DNA of 64,000 bases. Origin: Lineus longissimus. Lineage: Eukaryota; Nemertea; Pilidiophora; Heteronemertea; Lineidae. The translations under genes and the position numbers were made by a program. The notes beneath the pieces were generated by a model, which saw nothing but the letters and a program-made list of their open reading frames with translations, made no database searches and was not told where the DNA came from. This document shows positions 42,470 to 52,171 of the stretch, in pieces (the first letter of the stretch is position 1; each line of letters starts with the position of its first letter). The stretch covers positions 10,232,501-10,296,500 of the forward strand of contig NC_088315.1 in assembly GCF_910592395.1 (NCBI RefSeq), in the 5' to 3' direction.

Positions 42470-42706
42470 TTACTTCATAATATTTCTGGGTAGGATTCCT
42501 TGATCGTAAAGGTACTCTAATGTTCCATTACTAATAGCTACAGTTCCACCCAGTTTAAGAATTTCCTCTAGGTTGGCCTGACTTGGGGGACCAATATTGA
42601 TTCTCAAGAACCTTTTCAGTAACATAGAGTAACCAATTGTTGTTGATGCCAACAGTAAACTTTGATACAGTGTATTTATGATATCTTTCTTTCCTGGTGT
42701 ATCCAT
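42470..42706 (-). CDS. Small membrane-associated protein, element A
   Basis: 78 residues with a moderately hydrophobic helix (LYQSLLLASTTIGYSMLLKRFL), a Pro-rich turn and a second weak helix (LKLGGTVAISNGTLEYL). The order immediately downstream of the major capsid gene and upstream of the penton-like gene is kept in related elements as far as I recognise. Function unknown. Confidence 0.55.
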   Translation of the reverse strand: MDTPGKKDIINTLYQSLLLASTTIGYSMLLKRFLRINIGPPSQANLEEILKLGGTVAISNGTLEYLYDQGILPRNIMK

Positions 42707-42784
42707 TTAATTACTTAGAAAATCACTAGTAAAACTCATTTATCTAGTATTCAGTATTTAATTTAGTGTTGTACGAACTTTGTT

Positions 42785-44037
42785 TCAGTGTTGGAGTGAA
42801 GCAATCTGAGAATTCTGAATGTTAACCTGGGCGTCAGAAACCACGAATATGTGCATTTTGTATGGTCCCTTTCCAGATTTCTTTGTAATAGATAATTGAA
42901 TACCATCTTTTGTGTTCTGGAGCATCTTTCCTGATCCGTGTAGACGATTATCTTCAGAAGTTCTCAGGTCCAACCATAAACCATAGTGATTAGAATCACC
43001 ATAGTATTTCTCCATGGTCATGTAACAGTCATGAGTTTTCTTCAAATCTTCAGACATAAAATGTTTCTTGATCTCCTCCCATTGATCCATCATTCTCATT
43101 CCTTCTGGGAACACCTGATTGGCAACACCCTCTATTGTGATCTGCACTTTACTTATGTTAGGGTTTTCAAACTTCTCTGAATCTCTAGCTCCATCTACAT
43201 AGTCAGACACAAATAGTAATAATAATCCTTTAATAGACATTCTTGGAAAGTTGATGTTCTCATTAATTAGTGTTTCATTAGCAGTAACATTGACTGTCTT
43301 AAAATGGTCTACCCAATCATAAAATATTGAGAATCCAGAATTGTACTTGTTACTCAGTTGATTTGCAATCATCTTGTTAGTAACCGTGTCGTATTCAAAA
43401 CAAATATTTTCAAGTTTGTAGCCCATGCTAGCTGTGGTTGTGGTGACTATGATTTCCTCCTTTGGTGCTAAAGTTATTTCAATGATAACATCTTCTTGAA
43501 TTGGAAACTTGTAAAATGGAGCATGATGATGGAATAATTCAAAATCTAATGGTATTTTGTACTTCTTGTCAAACACTTTCTTTAAAGTCTTTTCATTAGC
43601 TGTTTCTCTAGTGACATCAGCTTCAGCGACTCCTGATCTTAATTCTCTAAGATTTTCTGATTAAATACCCTGAAAAACTCTATCATTTCTTTCTTCTCCA
43701 GTTAGCCACAGATCTTTAAATGTAGAATAATGACTGTATTCGTCAAGGTCAAATATCTGCTCTGTTCCCCACTTAACCACCATCTTTGAGATTAGGTTTC
43801 TACCAAGATTATTTACAACACTATTTTTAGAATCACCAGAAATGGTTACATCAGCAGATAAAGAGATTTAGGTACAAAGAATGTATTCTCTCGCAATGCC
43901 GGTATTCTAACATACAGTGTTTCTTTGGGATTTGCAGATGAGGGGTTATGAGTAATGATATGATGCTGCCTCTCAGCTTTCAAACCAAGTGGAATCTTAT
44001 GTGCCCTTTCGGTATTTAATAAATATCCTGTTGCCAT
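42785..44037 (-). pseudogene. Major capsid protein (double jelly roll), element A, broken
   Basis: Forms the icosahedral shell. The N-terminal part (44037-43846) begins MATGYLLNTERAHKIPLGLK and ends by a one-base shift near 43858. The frame continues to an in-frame TAA at 43661-43663. The remaining 290 codons are intact, with MSIKGLLLLFVSDYVDGARDSEKF, WLDLRTSEDNRLHGSG and a terminal HIFVVSDAQVNI strand. These are recognisable Polinton hexon-like features. Two lesions make translation of a full protein unlikely. No palindrome lies in this gene. Confidence 0.85.
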
Positions 44038-44039
44038 TT

Positions 44040-44795
44040 CTATTTATTTACTAGTAAAATTATGTACATGCAGTGAACAGTGCCAACATCATATATCAGG
44101 TAAAATGCACGGAAACGAATGTACAGTGTACAATACTTACAATACTTACATTTTCCGGGCAAAATTAAGGCCTCTAAAATTCATGGAGCGTGGCTTTATG
44201 CCACATATGGTAATTGATAATCTATTCTTTATTGTAATATTGATCGGCTCTCATTAGCAATTCAGTCATGCGCATTTTGGTCCTTAACAACGATCCCTGA
44301 GAGAAGGATGGTTGCTATGCCTATGTAAACACCTTGGTGTGTTTGTCATGGATGACCAGAACCGATTGCGACATCTTTCATTTTAACATCTAACTAAACA
44401 AGCTTGACATAGGCCAGACTCGAACCCAGGTATTCTGCGTGGTAAGCATATGTTATCCCACTAGGCTATTGAACTTTCTATTTAGATCAATAATATTTAT
44501 GCCTATTTAAAAGTAACATCTGTTTAAGGTAATAAGAGCGCCTATTGATTATGCGCGTCACAGCTGTCATGTGATATCTCATTCAGTGTGGCACATGCAT
44601 GGGAATAGGGTCAATTTCTCTGCTATTTTTTAACGGATATTTGCCTTGATGAGGTATCCTTGGAAAGCTATTGACGTGTACTTTCTGTTGGAATACAGTA
44701 AGTCATGATTACATTAACCCATTGAGCTCTAGTATTCCCTCACCATTTCACTGACCATTTCATTGCAACGCTTCACTGGGAATCTCATGAATGAT
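44040..44795. other. Right flank of element A, with tRNA-like SINE fragment
   Basis: No gene. On the minus strand, 44474-44404 reads as a tRNA-like module: A-box-like TAGCCTAGTGGGATAACATATG and B-box GGGTTCGAGTC. The T stem does not pair well, so it is a decayed tRNA-derived SINE rather than a tRNA gene. Element A's right terminus should lie in this stretch but was not located. Confidence 0.45.
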
Positions 44796-44926
44796 AGAAA
44801 GTGTATATTGCGGTGGATGGTTCTTTGGGGGTTGTAGGCTTATTTGGGGCAAAAGACCTGTAAGGTCTTTGGTCAAAAGGGCCTAAAACATAACCTAGAT
44901 TCCTACCACCGCAATATACACTTTCT
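44796..44926. repeat. 131-bp hairpin
   Basis: AGAAAGTGTATATTGCGGTGG at 44796-44816 is the exact reverse complement of 44906-44926. The loop contains a second smaller hairpin (AAAGACCTGTAAGGTCTTT, about 44853-44871). It is a possible miniature foldback element. It abuts the reverse-transcriptase fragment. Confidence 0.8.
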
Positions 44927-45383
44927 AAACCAAGTCATCAGCATATAGTAAACAACATAATTTATAATAATCAAGTTCAACACAATCATCACTATTTGAT
45001 AACAAATGGCTTGGCAGATCTGACAAAAATAAATTTAAAAGAGTTGGACTCAACGAACAACCTTGCCGGACACCTCTAGACGTTCCAATTTTGGGAAGGA
45101 GACCGTCCGCCAGTTTAATTTGTGTCGAGCTATTTGCAAACATCGACTGAATAATATTGTACATATTCCCTGTAACATTGCACTTTTGGAGCTTGTAGAG
45201 CAGGCCAGGTCTCCAAACTGAGTCAAAAGCTTTGGAAAAGTCAACAAAACATGAGAAGAGACCTGTTTTTTCTTTAAATTTGTATTTGTCTTGAAGAGAC
45301 TTAAGGATGAAGGCGTTGTCCGAGGTGCGAACATTTTTCCGAAACCCACCTTGCTCTGGCGGGATATGACCATTTGCATTCAA
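44925..45383 (-). pseudogene. Non-LTR reverse transcriptase fragment
   Basis: 152 codons of an RT core: GFRKNVRTSDNAF, CFVDFSKAFDSVWR (motif A), SRGVRQGCSLSPTLLNLF (motif B) and CLLYADDL (motif C). It is unrelated in detail to the elements at 16-20 kb. No endonuclease or C-terminal region is attached, and its end merges with the 131-bp hairpin. Confidence 0.8.
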
Positions 45384-45478
45384 AAAACATGTCAGCTATG
45401 CCAATCACAGCTAGGTATTACGTAACGCCAAGATGCGAAATATCGCGCTGTACCTCATTTAACACTATATAAACTATA

Positions 45479-46546
45479 TACCAATAAACGGCACAGTACT
45501 GACAATGGCCTTTTTACATTGATAATAATATCATGATCTACACAGTTTATATCGTCTGCTTCATCTACATCTCTATATCATTTACATCATCTATAATGCC
45601 AACACCTTGCAATATATATTGTACTATTAATGCAAGTATCAATTCGTGTCTTGTACCCCCCCTCCTCAAGGGTACGACACCTTATCACCCTATAACGACA
45701 TCTTAAGGCTCAAGCATCACCCTTTTTTCACCAAGGCTACTTTTTCTTTCGTCAAGACATCACCATCAACAATATATCAGTTGTCACCATCATATAAAGT
45801 AACCGGACTAATTTTACTGGGTAAGGCTGTATGTTCGACAAGACATCGACACATTAGCATCCTTATTCTTTCCAGCTTCACCAAATTTTCACTGAAGGAA
45901 ATATAAACACTACTCAAGCATCGGCAAAGATTAGTGGTGATAGCTCAACTACCCTTGAGGAGGGGGGGGGGGGGGTACAAGAAACGAATTGATACTTGCA
46001 TAAGACAATGCTGAATTCCTCCTTATCGATCGGTGCTGGCTTCTTGTAGGTATCCTCCTGTAGAGGGAATCGTTCGTATACAAAGTCCATGAGTGCCAGC
46101 GCTTCCTTGGACCTTTCCTTTCCAGTATAGAAGCCATCATTGTGTGGACACTATGCACTAAGCTCGGCCAACTCATCCTTTAATTCCTCCACATATCTTG
46201 CACGGGCATTGTGCCACGCCTTTTCTTCTATCTAGAACTTCTCTAATTGATAGCGTTCCAAGGGTCAAGGTCGCCGTATGCCATGATGCAACAGCAAGCA
46301 TCGATGCGACAAGTAGTCAATGAAGCTCTCATAGAGATCTTGACGCGTCCCCTCCTCCGGAATTTTTTTCTGGCATGTGGGAGCCAAAATAAATACCAAT
46401 AAACGGCACGGTACTGACAATGGCCTTTTTACATTGATAATAATATCATGATCTACACAGTTTATATCGTCTGCTTCATCTACATCTCTATATCATTTAC
46501 ATCATCTATAATGCCAACACCTTGCAATATATATTTTACTATTAAG
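45479..46546. repeat. 155-bp direct repeat pair
   Basis: ACCAATAAACGGCAC through TTGCAATATATATT at 45479-45633 recurs at 46392-46546 with very few changes. The two copies flank about 760 bp that includes the foldback element. The termini do not look like LTRs (no TG...CA). More likely a segmental duplication, or a target region duplicated around an insertion. Confidence 0.75.
45630..46003. mobile_element. ~370-bp foldback element with ~45-bp TIRs
   Basis: The left ATGCAAGTATCAATTCG... CTTGTACCCCCC...CTCCTCAAGGGTA is mirrored by TACCCTTGAGGAGGGG...GTACAAGAAACGAATTGATACTTGCAT at the right; the G-run differs in length. The interior has an 86-codon plus frame without family features. The left TIR begins right at the end of the first 155-bp direct repeat. 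Confidence 0.7.
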
Positions 46547-46920
46547 AAGAACCTGGAAATGCAGTCAGCACAATATGGATGACTGGATGATAACCCCCCT
46601 GTCTGCCGACTGCCCCAGCTATAATTATCACGCCTAAGGCGCGTTCTTTGGGGAAAAAATGCTGAAACAAATGGTAAGAGAAAAACATGATACTTTGAGT
46701 GACCGCTCCGAAGTGAAAGGAGAGCATAATACTAAAACAGCCGACAAAGACCTTTAACTGTGCAACACACGAATAAAATACATCGTATAATCCGCTGTTC
46801 AAGCTCCAATTCCTTCCTTTTGCGCAGCGGCTGCTATTGGAGAGGGATGTTCCGTCATCTAATTATTTCTCTGGTCTGAAGCTTTATTACTCGGACTATT
46901 ATTATCCTGGCAGGGCAGTC

Positions 46921-47344
46921 TACAAAGGGGCCACCGTGCAGGGAGTGAGGTAGCTCCCGCAGGTCCACCTTCCATTGGTCTGCTGCTTCAGGCATATGAA
47001 GCAAAACTGGCTGCCGCAGGGGCAGGCCATGTGCTTTCAGGCATCCGCGAGCTCAATCAGCAGGCCGCGCAGGCAGGGCAGGCCCGGGTTGATGGACACA
47101 TCACTTCAACAACCTTCTATCTACTTCTTCAAGATATCGAGCCGGGGATCGCGATCCGAGCAACCCTCATTGCCACAATCCGTAGTCGAGTTCTTGCACT
47201 TCCATGTTTTTAAACACATCCAGCAAAATTCAAACGTAGGATTTTGACCCTTGGAACAAACAGTAGGGGCAAACCATGCGCTTGTCTTTTTTGTTAATCC
47301 ATTCGCAGATGGTTTTCAAGCCAGGGCAGTCCTGGGATACAGAT
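46921..47344 (-). pseudogene. RING-IBR-RING (RBR) E3 ubiquitin ligase fragment, decayed
   Basis: On the minus strand, reading down from an acceptor-like TCTGTATCCCAG at about 47338, IBR features appear: DCPGLKTICEWINKKDKRMVC, FEFCWMCLKTWKCKN and CGNEGC. RING2-like features follow: CPSTRACPAC, KHMACPCGSQFCFICL and GRWTCGS. They lie in different frames, separated by about three single-base shifts and stops. RBR ligases pass ubiquitin through a RING2 cysteine. This is most likely a pseudogene or badly assembled exon of an expanded RBR family. Confidence 0.62.
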
Positions 47345-48085
47345 ATATATATACATGTGAATAACTTTTGTGTGCGAGGGTAATTACCCTATTCATTTCA
47401 GGCCGTGTTGGCTCCACTGAAATACTCTACCATTGGTCACCATACAGCCGATCCTTGGTGGTGGTTCCTGATGGCCAGAGCTCCTCCCTTAAGGGCTGCT
47501 AATCATACCTCAAATGAGTCTGACAACAATTCGTTTCCTTTTATAAATTTGGATATGTATAATTTTATTTTCCTTCATCTATAAAAATGTCTTTGGTAAA
47601 ATGCTGTCAAAGAATATTGATTTGTTATAACATTGCTGTATCTATGTATCAATGATCTATTGTAAATAAAGGCTGTAAATATCATTGATACCACATTCGT
47701 GTCGTTCAATCTTCTTCATTTAGTGTCCAAGATGATTAGTGCCGTGCCTTCTATAGCCTAAATGTAGATAAGTGAAACGTTTGTGGTAAGTGTGAGGTAA
47801 ACCCCACCTCACAAATGAATACGTGCTGCGGAGGCAATTAAAGTTTCTTGTTACGCCACCAATAAGAGCTGTTATGCATCGAACATATTTCAGCACATGC
47901 AGCAATAGGCAGTTACGCCTCTTGTTATAAGACAAATAGATTTCGGCGGAGGAACAGACAATTAGAAAAAAGCGACTATTCTTATACCAACAAATATACA
48001 CCTGTTGCACTAACAAAGCTATTCCAGCCGACTAATAGGTCCTTTAGAAGGAAACCCAGCTGAGCAGGCAGCACAGGAGTAGTAT
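47345..48085. other. Unassigned
   Basis: No gene supported. It contains a polyadenylation-like AATAAA near 47668 and a 98-codon minus frame without domain features. Confidence 0.4.
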
Positions 48086-48090
48086 ATATA

Positions 48091-48160
48091 AATGCACTTA
48101 CAAGGCCAGTAATATATACTAGGCCTTGTAAGTGATATACTAGGCCTTGTAAGTGCATTT
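48091..48160. repeat. Inverted repeat near left end of element B
   Basis: AATGCACTTACAAGGCC (48091-48107) is the exact reverse complement of GGCCTTGTAAGTGCATT (48143-48159). A third, shorter copy, GGCCTTGTAAGTG, lies at 48122-48134 between them. It sits about 480 bp beyond the last gene of element B and could belong to its terminal region. Confidence 0.75.
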
Positions 48161-48169
48161 CTAGGTCTT

Positions 48170-48640
48170 AAGCCCTTTTATCCCTAGACACTACACTTTT
48201 TAGATCTAGATTATTTCTAGATCGCGTACTTTTTTACCCAGTGCGTCCCCCTAAATATCTATATCCCCTAAAGACCTAGACCCTGTACTTAACTAAGGAC
48301 CTCCATGTAGGGTTTCAATTCTTTTTATTAATATCACCTAGTTCAAACCCTAATTAGGGACTAATACAAGTTTACCTCCAATTAACCCACGATAAAAAGT
48401 AGATCTCGTCGTATTAAGAACCTACCAAGCCAATCATGAAGATGTGTCAAATTTCTTAAAATTATCTGCGACTACAACTCATAACAAATTTGGAGGCCTC
48501 GTCTGATCTCCTTTTATCTTTATCATTTTATTAATATATAATCTAACACTACAATGTCTACCTTCTATTTCTAATAAGAACAAAAATTCTTCGGCTACAA
48601 TTATAATCCCTTAACCATGAAAACCCCCCCCCCCTAACTT
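48170..48640. other. AT-rich flank of element B
   Basis: No gene. Many TCTAGA/CTAGATC-type short palindromes occur near 48190-48240. It should contain the left end of element B, but no terminal inverted repeat could be matched because the other end is truncated. Confidence 0.35.
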
Positions 48641-48642
48641 TT

Positions 48643-49350
48643 CTATTTCTCAAACACATGCACTTGTTTCTCACCTAAAAGAGCTGCCATTCTTGATGTT
48701 AGCAACATTTTAAAAGAGCCCAGGATTTTACAGAATATTACAGGTCTTTCTCTCTCTATTTTCCAAACACATCTGTCCATAGAGCTTTCTTCGGTTTGGT
48801 TGTCATCAAATTTTATATCCCATGGTACAACAACCACACCCATACATAATTCCTTTTCATAAAAACTTGCCCGACGCACAACAGCATGAAAAAGAGTTTG
48901 GTAAAAGTGATTTGGTATCTTGTCATTATTAGGTGGCAATATTTTTATCAACTCCTCAATTTTTTCCGTGTGCAAACTAACCATATGCACCCTGTTGAGA
49001 AAGTCAATAGTCTCATCCAAAGTACGACATTCAACCTTTGCCCAGGAGGAAACAATTTTCGTTAGATCACTTATAGCAATTTCATTTGAAATGTAATCCT
49101 CTGACGCTGTCAAACTGAGTATGTGAAGAATTCGATCCCGTGCGCACACGTACTGGTTTTCCCTTATTTCCTTCAGTTCTTCTTTGTCCAACATTTCAAA
49201 TGAATGACTTCCATAAATCATAACTCCAACGGGTCGACAACCATCTTCTGTATCACAGAAAGCTTGATTAGTGCTGAGGAAACTTTGTAAATAACCTATT
49301 GTAGGTTTAATGTTGGTCGGCACGAAATGTTTTTTCTCGCTCGTTGTCAT
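48643..49350 (-). CDS. Unknown protein, last gene of element B
   Basis: 235 residues, intact, starting MTTSEKKHFVPTNIK. Mixed helical composition, no transmembrane segment, and no recognised catalytic or metal motif. A hydrophobic strand (LCMGVVVVPWDIKF) and CVWKIERERPVIFCKIL suggest a folded globular protein. It is the most promoter-distal gene and lies 210 bp after the membrane-PC4 gene. Accessory genes at this position in virus-like elements often deal with the host, but nothing here shows that. Confidence 0.55.
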   Translation of the reverse strand: MTTSEKKHFVPTNIKPTIGYLQSFLSTNQAFCDTEDGCRPVGVMIYGSHSFEMLDKEELKEIRENQYVCARDRILHILSLTASEDYISNEIAISDLTKIVSSWAKVECRTLDETIDFLNRVHMVSLHTEKIEELIKILPPNNDKIPNHFYQTLFHAVVRRASFYEKELCMGVVVVPWDIKFDDNQTEESSMDRCVWKIERERPVIFCKILGSFKMLLTSRMAALLGEKQVHVFEK

Positions 49351-49561
49351 ATTTCGCTTTATTATGACATAGTCTCCTCAGACGGTATAAACTTCCCCGA
49401 TGGATAAGCGGTCTTAGAGTAAAATCCTATCATCAGATCACATCACATCATGATATCATAGCTCTGATCCTTATTCGCCTCCCCCTTGGTCGACAACTCG
49501 TACTACATATCTTGAATCCTGTTGTCGTGGTATTCCTGTTCTAACATTGTCCGATGAAGGT

Positions 49562-50077
49562 TTAATCTTCATGAGTCCATAAATGAGAAATATTACTAAT
49601 TTCTTTTACATGTTTCGCCATATATTCCCACTGATCTAAAGTCAATTGAATTCCTTTCACAGTTGCTTTTCCTGACAAAAAATATCTTATATCAACTACA
49701 TTTTCCTTGTTCCCACCAGGTGATGGGCAAATATTTAACCAAATATTTCCACCAAGATAATATGGATGAGGAAAACATTTTGTGCTATTCAAATTTAGAG
49801 GTTTTTCCGCAGAGATTGGATCAACTTGGAAAGATTGGTGTACATATGTGTTACACTTGGCCTCTACACTAAAATAGATGTTTATAACAACCGATACAAA
49901 AACAAGAACACTTACAAAACCATATGCTAATGGTTTGCTCTTTTTACTCAAAGTAAAACGTTTTCCCCTCAAAACCGATCCTTCAGTAATCGTTCCCAGC
50001 TCTTCGTTTGTCAATCTAAAGGTCTCATCATTTTCTCGGTTCTCTTTTTCACTCGGTTCTTCTTTTATTGACTCCAT
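49562..50077 (-). CDS. Membrane-anchored PC4/Sub1-like protein, element B
   Basis: 171 residues. Acidic N-terminus (1-30), one transmembrane helix (YGFVSVLVFVSVVINIYF, about 52-70), a Cys-containing stretch, then a C-terminal region (about 106-163). This reads like the PC4/Sub1 single-strand-DNA-binding fold: NIWLNICPSPGG, NVVDIRYFLSGKATVKGIQLTL, DQWEYMAKHVKEI. PC4 domains are normally soluble nuclear or viral DNA-binding modules, so a membrane-tethered version is odd. If real, it could link the genome to the virion membrane. The fold assignment is by motif pattern only. Confidence 0.55.
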   Translation of the reverse strand: MESIKEEPSEKENRENDETFRLTNEELGTITEGSVLRGKRFTLSKKSKPLAYGFVSVLVFVSVVINIYFSVEAKCNTYVHQSFQVDPISAEKPLNLNSTKCFPHPYYLGGNIWLNICPSPGGNKENVVDIRYFLSGKATVKGIQLTLDQWEYMAKHVKEISNISHLWTHED

Positions 50078-50135
50078 TTCAGAGCGGTGGCTTTATCATT
50101 TGAACCTTACTCTTCACACTAACATTTCTTGATAA

Positions 50136-50660
50136 TCATTTAATTTGTTTTACAATAAAATCAACATTTACAATGGGGCGTGAAATACCAAACTCATTTT
50201 GGAAAAAATCATTTACATAAATATCATTTTCTATGAGACTATCTGAATCAAATAAATCTATTATATCTAACATACTATAACCTCTACATTTCATAATGAT
50301 AAAGTGAATTGCGTGCTGTCCACATACTGTTGTTAAGGGATGTTGGATAATGTTTGGATTAAAAGCGCATCCTTTTTCATCGATGATATCAGTGAAATTA
50401 GACACAGCAGTTGGGTTAAGACCAAATGGATCAAAATACAATAGAGGTCCTATTTTAGGATACCACCAGACCACCCAGTGCTCACCCCGGCGATAGCTTG
50501 GATCTGTATTGACGACAAAACAACAAGGTCTTTCGTGGCTTTCGACAAATATTGGGTTTTTTACAATTTTGACAAATCTGTCCGATGGAAACACCCCTCC
50601 AAATACATGTTTCGTGTTCGGGCGATTTGATAAGAGAAATCTAATGAGTCCGCTATTCAT
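50136..50660 (-). CDS. Adenain-like cysteine protease, element B
   Basis: 174 residues. The catalytic arrangement of the adenovirus-type maturation protease is visible: His61 in GEHWVVWW, Asp77 in YFDPFG, Gln106 and Cys113 in TTVCGQHAIHF. The Gln-Cys spacing of seven matches adenain. It would cleave capsid precursors during virion maturation. Its start overlaps the end of the major capsid gene by 8 bp, so the two are translated from neighbouring or shared transcripts. The frame is intact with all catalytic residues. Confidence 0.9.
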   Translation of the reverse strand: MNSGLIRFLLSNRPNTKHVFGGVFPSDRFVKIVKNPIFVESHERPCCFVVNTDPSYRRGEHWVVWWYPKIGPLLYFDPFGLNPTAVSNFTDIIDEKGCAFNPNIIQHPLTTVCGQHAIHFIIMKCRGYSMLDIIDLFDSDSLIENDIYVNDFFQNEFGISRPIVNVDFIVKQIK

Positions 50661-52056
50661 CGTATATTATATTACGTGAACTTTCAATTTCCATTACCGC
50701 ATCAGATTCAAGATAGGCAATAATGGTGATACTGTGGTCTGAGGGTCTTTTCAACCTGATATCGAGACTTATATTACCAGATTCCACGAGATTCCAATTC
50801 AATCCTGAAGAATCATCTGGTGTTAAATTGAAACCGTATAGTGTAAAGCCATTCTTATAGGATTCCATAGATATTCCATTGCTAATGTTAGATGACCAAA
50901 GATTTGTCCCAAACATCATGCTGAAATAACCCATGAAATAGTTATCTTCTTCAAAGTCGAACTGTAATGGTTCATAAGGTATGCTTTGACCATTTCTGCG
51001 CAATCCTATTTGTGAGACGTTGAAATTTTCGAAGTTGAACGGATTCAAGCCTAGATTTCCGTTGAAAGCATCAGTCCTAACCAAACCTATCACTATTTTA
51101 CTAGGTAGTTCCCCATTAACAAGATTCGGTTCAGATAAGTCTGCTCTGTTAGCCCCACGAGAGAAAAAACGCATGTTAACTTTTCTCATTGGGTACTTTG
51201 CATTTGATTTCAGCAAACGTTCCTCATGACTGAGTCTAACGTGACTACTAACCTTTTTTACATTAACATAGAGAACAGCTTTTTCGATGAGTAGTTTGTA
51301 TTGGTTGGTAACACCTTTTGCCATCAGAAAGACACTAGGATCATTTCTATGCATTTTAATCGAGAGTGACATCTTATTCAAAAGTAATTTGTCCTGTTCA
51401 AACAATTCAGAGTGAATTTTACCCATTGTCTCCACCGATTTACTGTAGCGCGTCCATTTGTAACGGGCAACTGCGCCTTTATTGGTGCTAGATTCGTCTT
51501 TGATAGTATCTTCGTGATCATTCATTCCCCCTTCATCTTGATAATAACCATTTGTTTTTAACTGATGCAGTTTTTGTGCGGACGAATAGGATAACAAACA
51601 TTCAAGATAATGTCTGTAGTGGTACAAAGAATCCGCGGAACCAACCTGTTTGTTATTCAAAAAAACTTCCACCTGTTTAAAACAACTTCCTATCAAGTTG
51701 TTGACCGGAAACACAACAGACTTATCTGGAACTCGGTTTCTAGTTTCTTCTTTTGTTTCACCCGGATTGTCAGGATCGGGGACGTTAACTTTATATTCTT
51801 CATCATCTACTAATAAATCACCATTATTTTGCACGATTTTTGCTTGCATGTACAAATAAACGTGCCTAGGATCGACGTAATACTCATCGCCGACGTGAAT
51901 TTTATACTCTAGAGGTCCACCATGTTCTAGAGATGTTAAAGGGTTGAACGCTTCAAATTTATTAGACGCTAATGCTGTTTGTGTTGGTGGAAGTTGAAAT
52001 AATTCCAAATTACTGGTTGATGCATCCGCACTACCGGCATCAAGGAACCACGACAT
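50653..52056 (-). CDS. Major capsid protein (double jelly roll), element B
   Basis: 467 residues, intact. It starts MSWFLDAGSADASTSNLELF. The sequence is strand-rich, with family-like features such as LEYKIHVGDEYYVDPRHVYLYMQAKIV, VFPVNNLIGSCFKQVEVFLNNKQVGS, SLYHYRHYLECLLSYSSAQK, and a C-terminal SGNISLDIRLKRPSDHSITIIAYLESDAVMEIE. It forms the hexon-like capsomer. Position next to protease and penton-like genes is standard. Plus-strand frames across it are shadows. Confidence 0.88.
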   Translation of the reverse strand: MSWFLDAGSADASTSNLELFQLPPTQTALASNKFEAFNPLTSLEHGGPLEYKIHVGDEYYVDPRHVYLYMQAKIVQNNGDLLVDDEEYKVNVPDPDNPGETKEETRNRVPDKSVVFPVNNLIGSCFKQVEVFLNNKQVGSADSLYHYRHYLECLLSYSSAQKLHQLKTNGYYQDEGGMNDHEDTIKDESSTNKGAVARYKWTRYSKSVETMGKIHSELFEQDKLLLNKMSLSIKMHRNDPSVFLMAKGVTNQYKLLIEKAVLYVNVKKVSSHVRLSHEERLLKSNAKYPMRKVNMRFFSRGANRADLSEPNLVNGELPSKIVIGLVRTDAFNGNLGLNPFNFENFNVSQIGLRRNGQSIPYEPLQFDFEEDNYFMGYFSMMFGTNLWSSNISNGISMESYKNGFTLYGFNLTPDDSSGLNWNLVESGNISLDIRLKRPSDHSITIIAYLESDAVMEIESSRNIIYDE

Positions 52057-52171
52057 CGCAATTAATATTTATAGTAAGTAACATTTACTTTTGACCAAAA
52101 AAAAGAAGAGATACTGATAATGAGTTGGAGAAAAAAAAACCCCATACCCTGTCACGGCATGATTTCCGATT

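Larger units (their letters stand above)
27387..44037. mobile_element. Polinton/Maverick-type element A
   Basis: The block holds family B DNA polymerase, A32-like packaging ATPase, rve integrase with chromodomain, major capsid protein, penton-like protein(s) and several virion-type membrane proteins. Together these define a virus-like Polinton. Coordinates are those of the outermost genes, not of mapped termini. Genes run + (27.4-32.0 and 33.1-36.9 kb), - (32.0-33.0 and 37.3-40.5 kb), + (ATPase) and - (41.2-44.0 kb). No adenain-like protease was found. PolB, integrase and MCP are broken, so this copy is probably inactive. Uniquely, it is studded with a ~30-bp double-hairpin palindrome. Confidence 0.9.

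Noticed and set aside
44404-44474. Functional tRNA gene
   Set aside because: A- and B-box-like words are present on the minus strand, but the T stem does not pair; it fits a decayed SINE.
45479-46546. LTR retrotransposon based on direct repeats
   Set aside because: The 155-bp repeats lack TG...CA ends, primer-binding site and any gag/pol between them.
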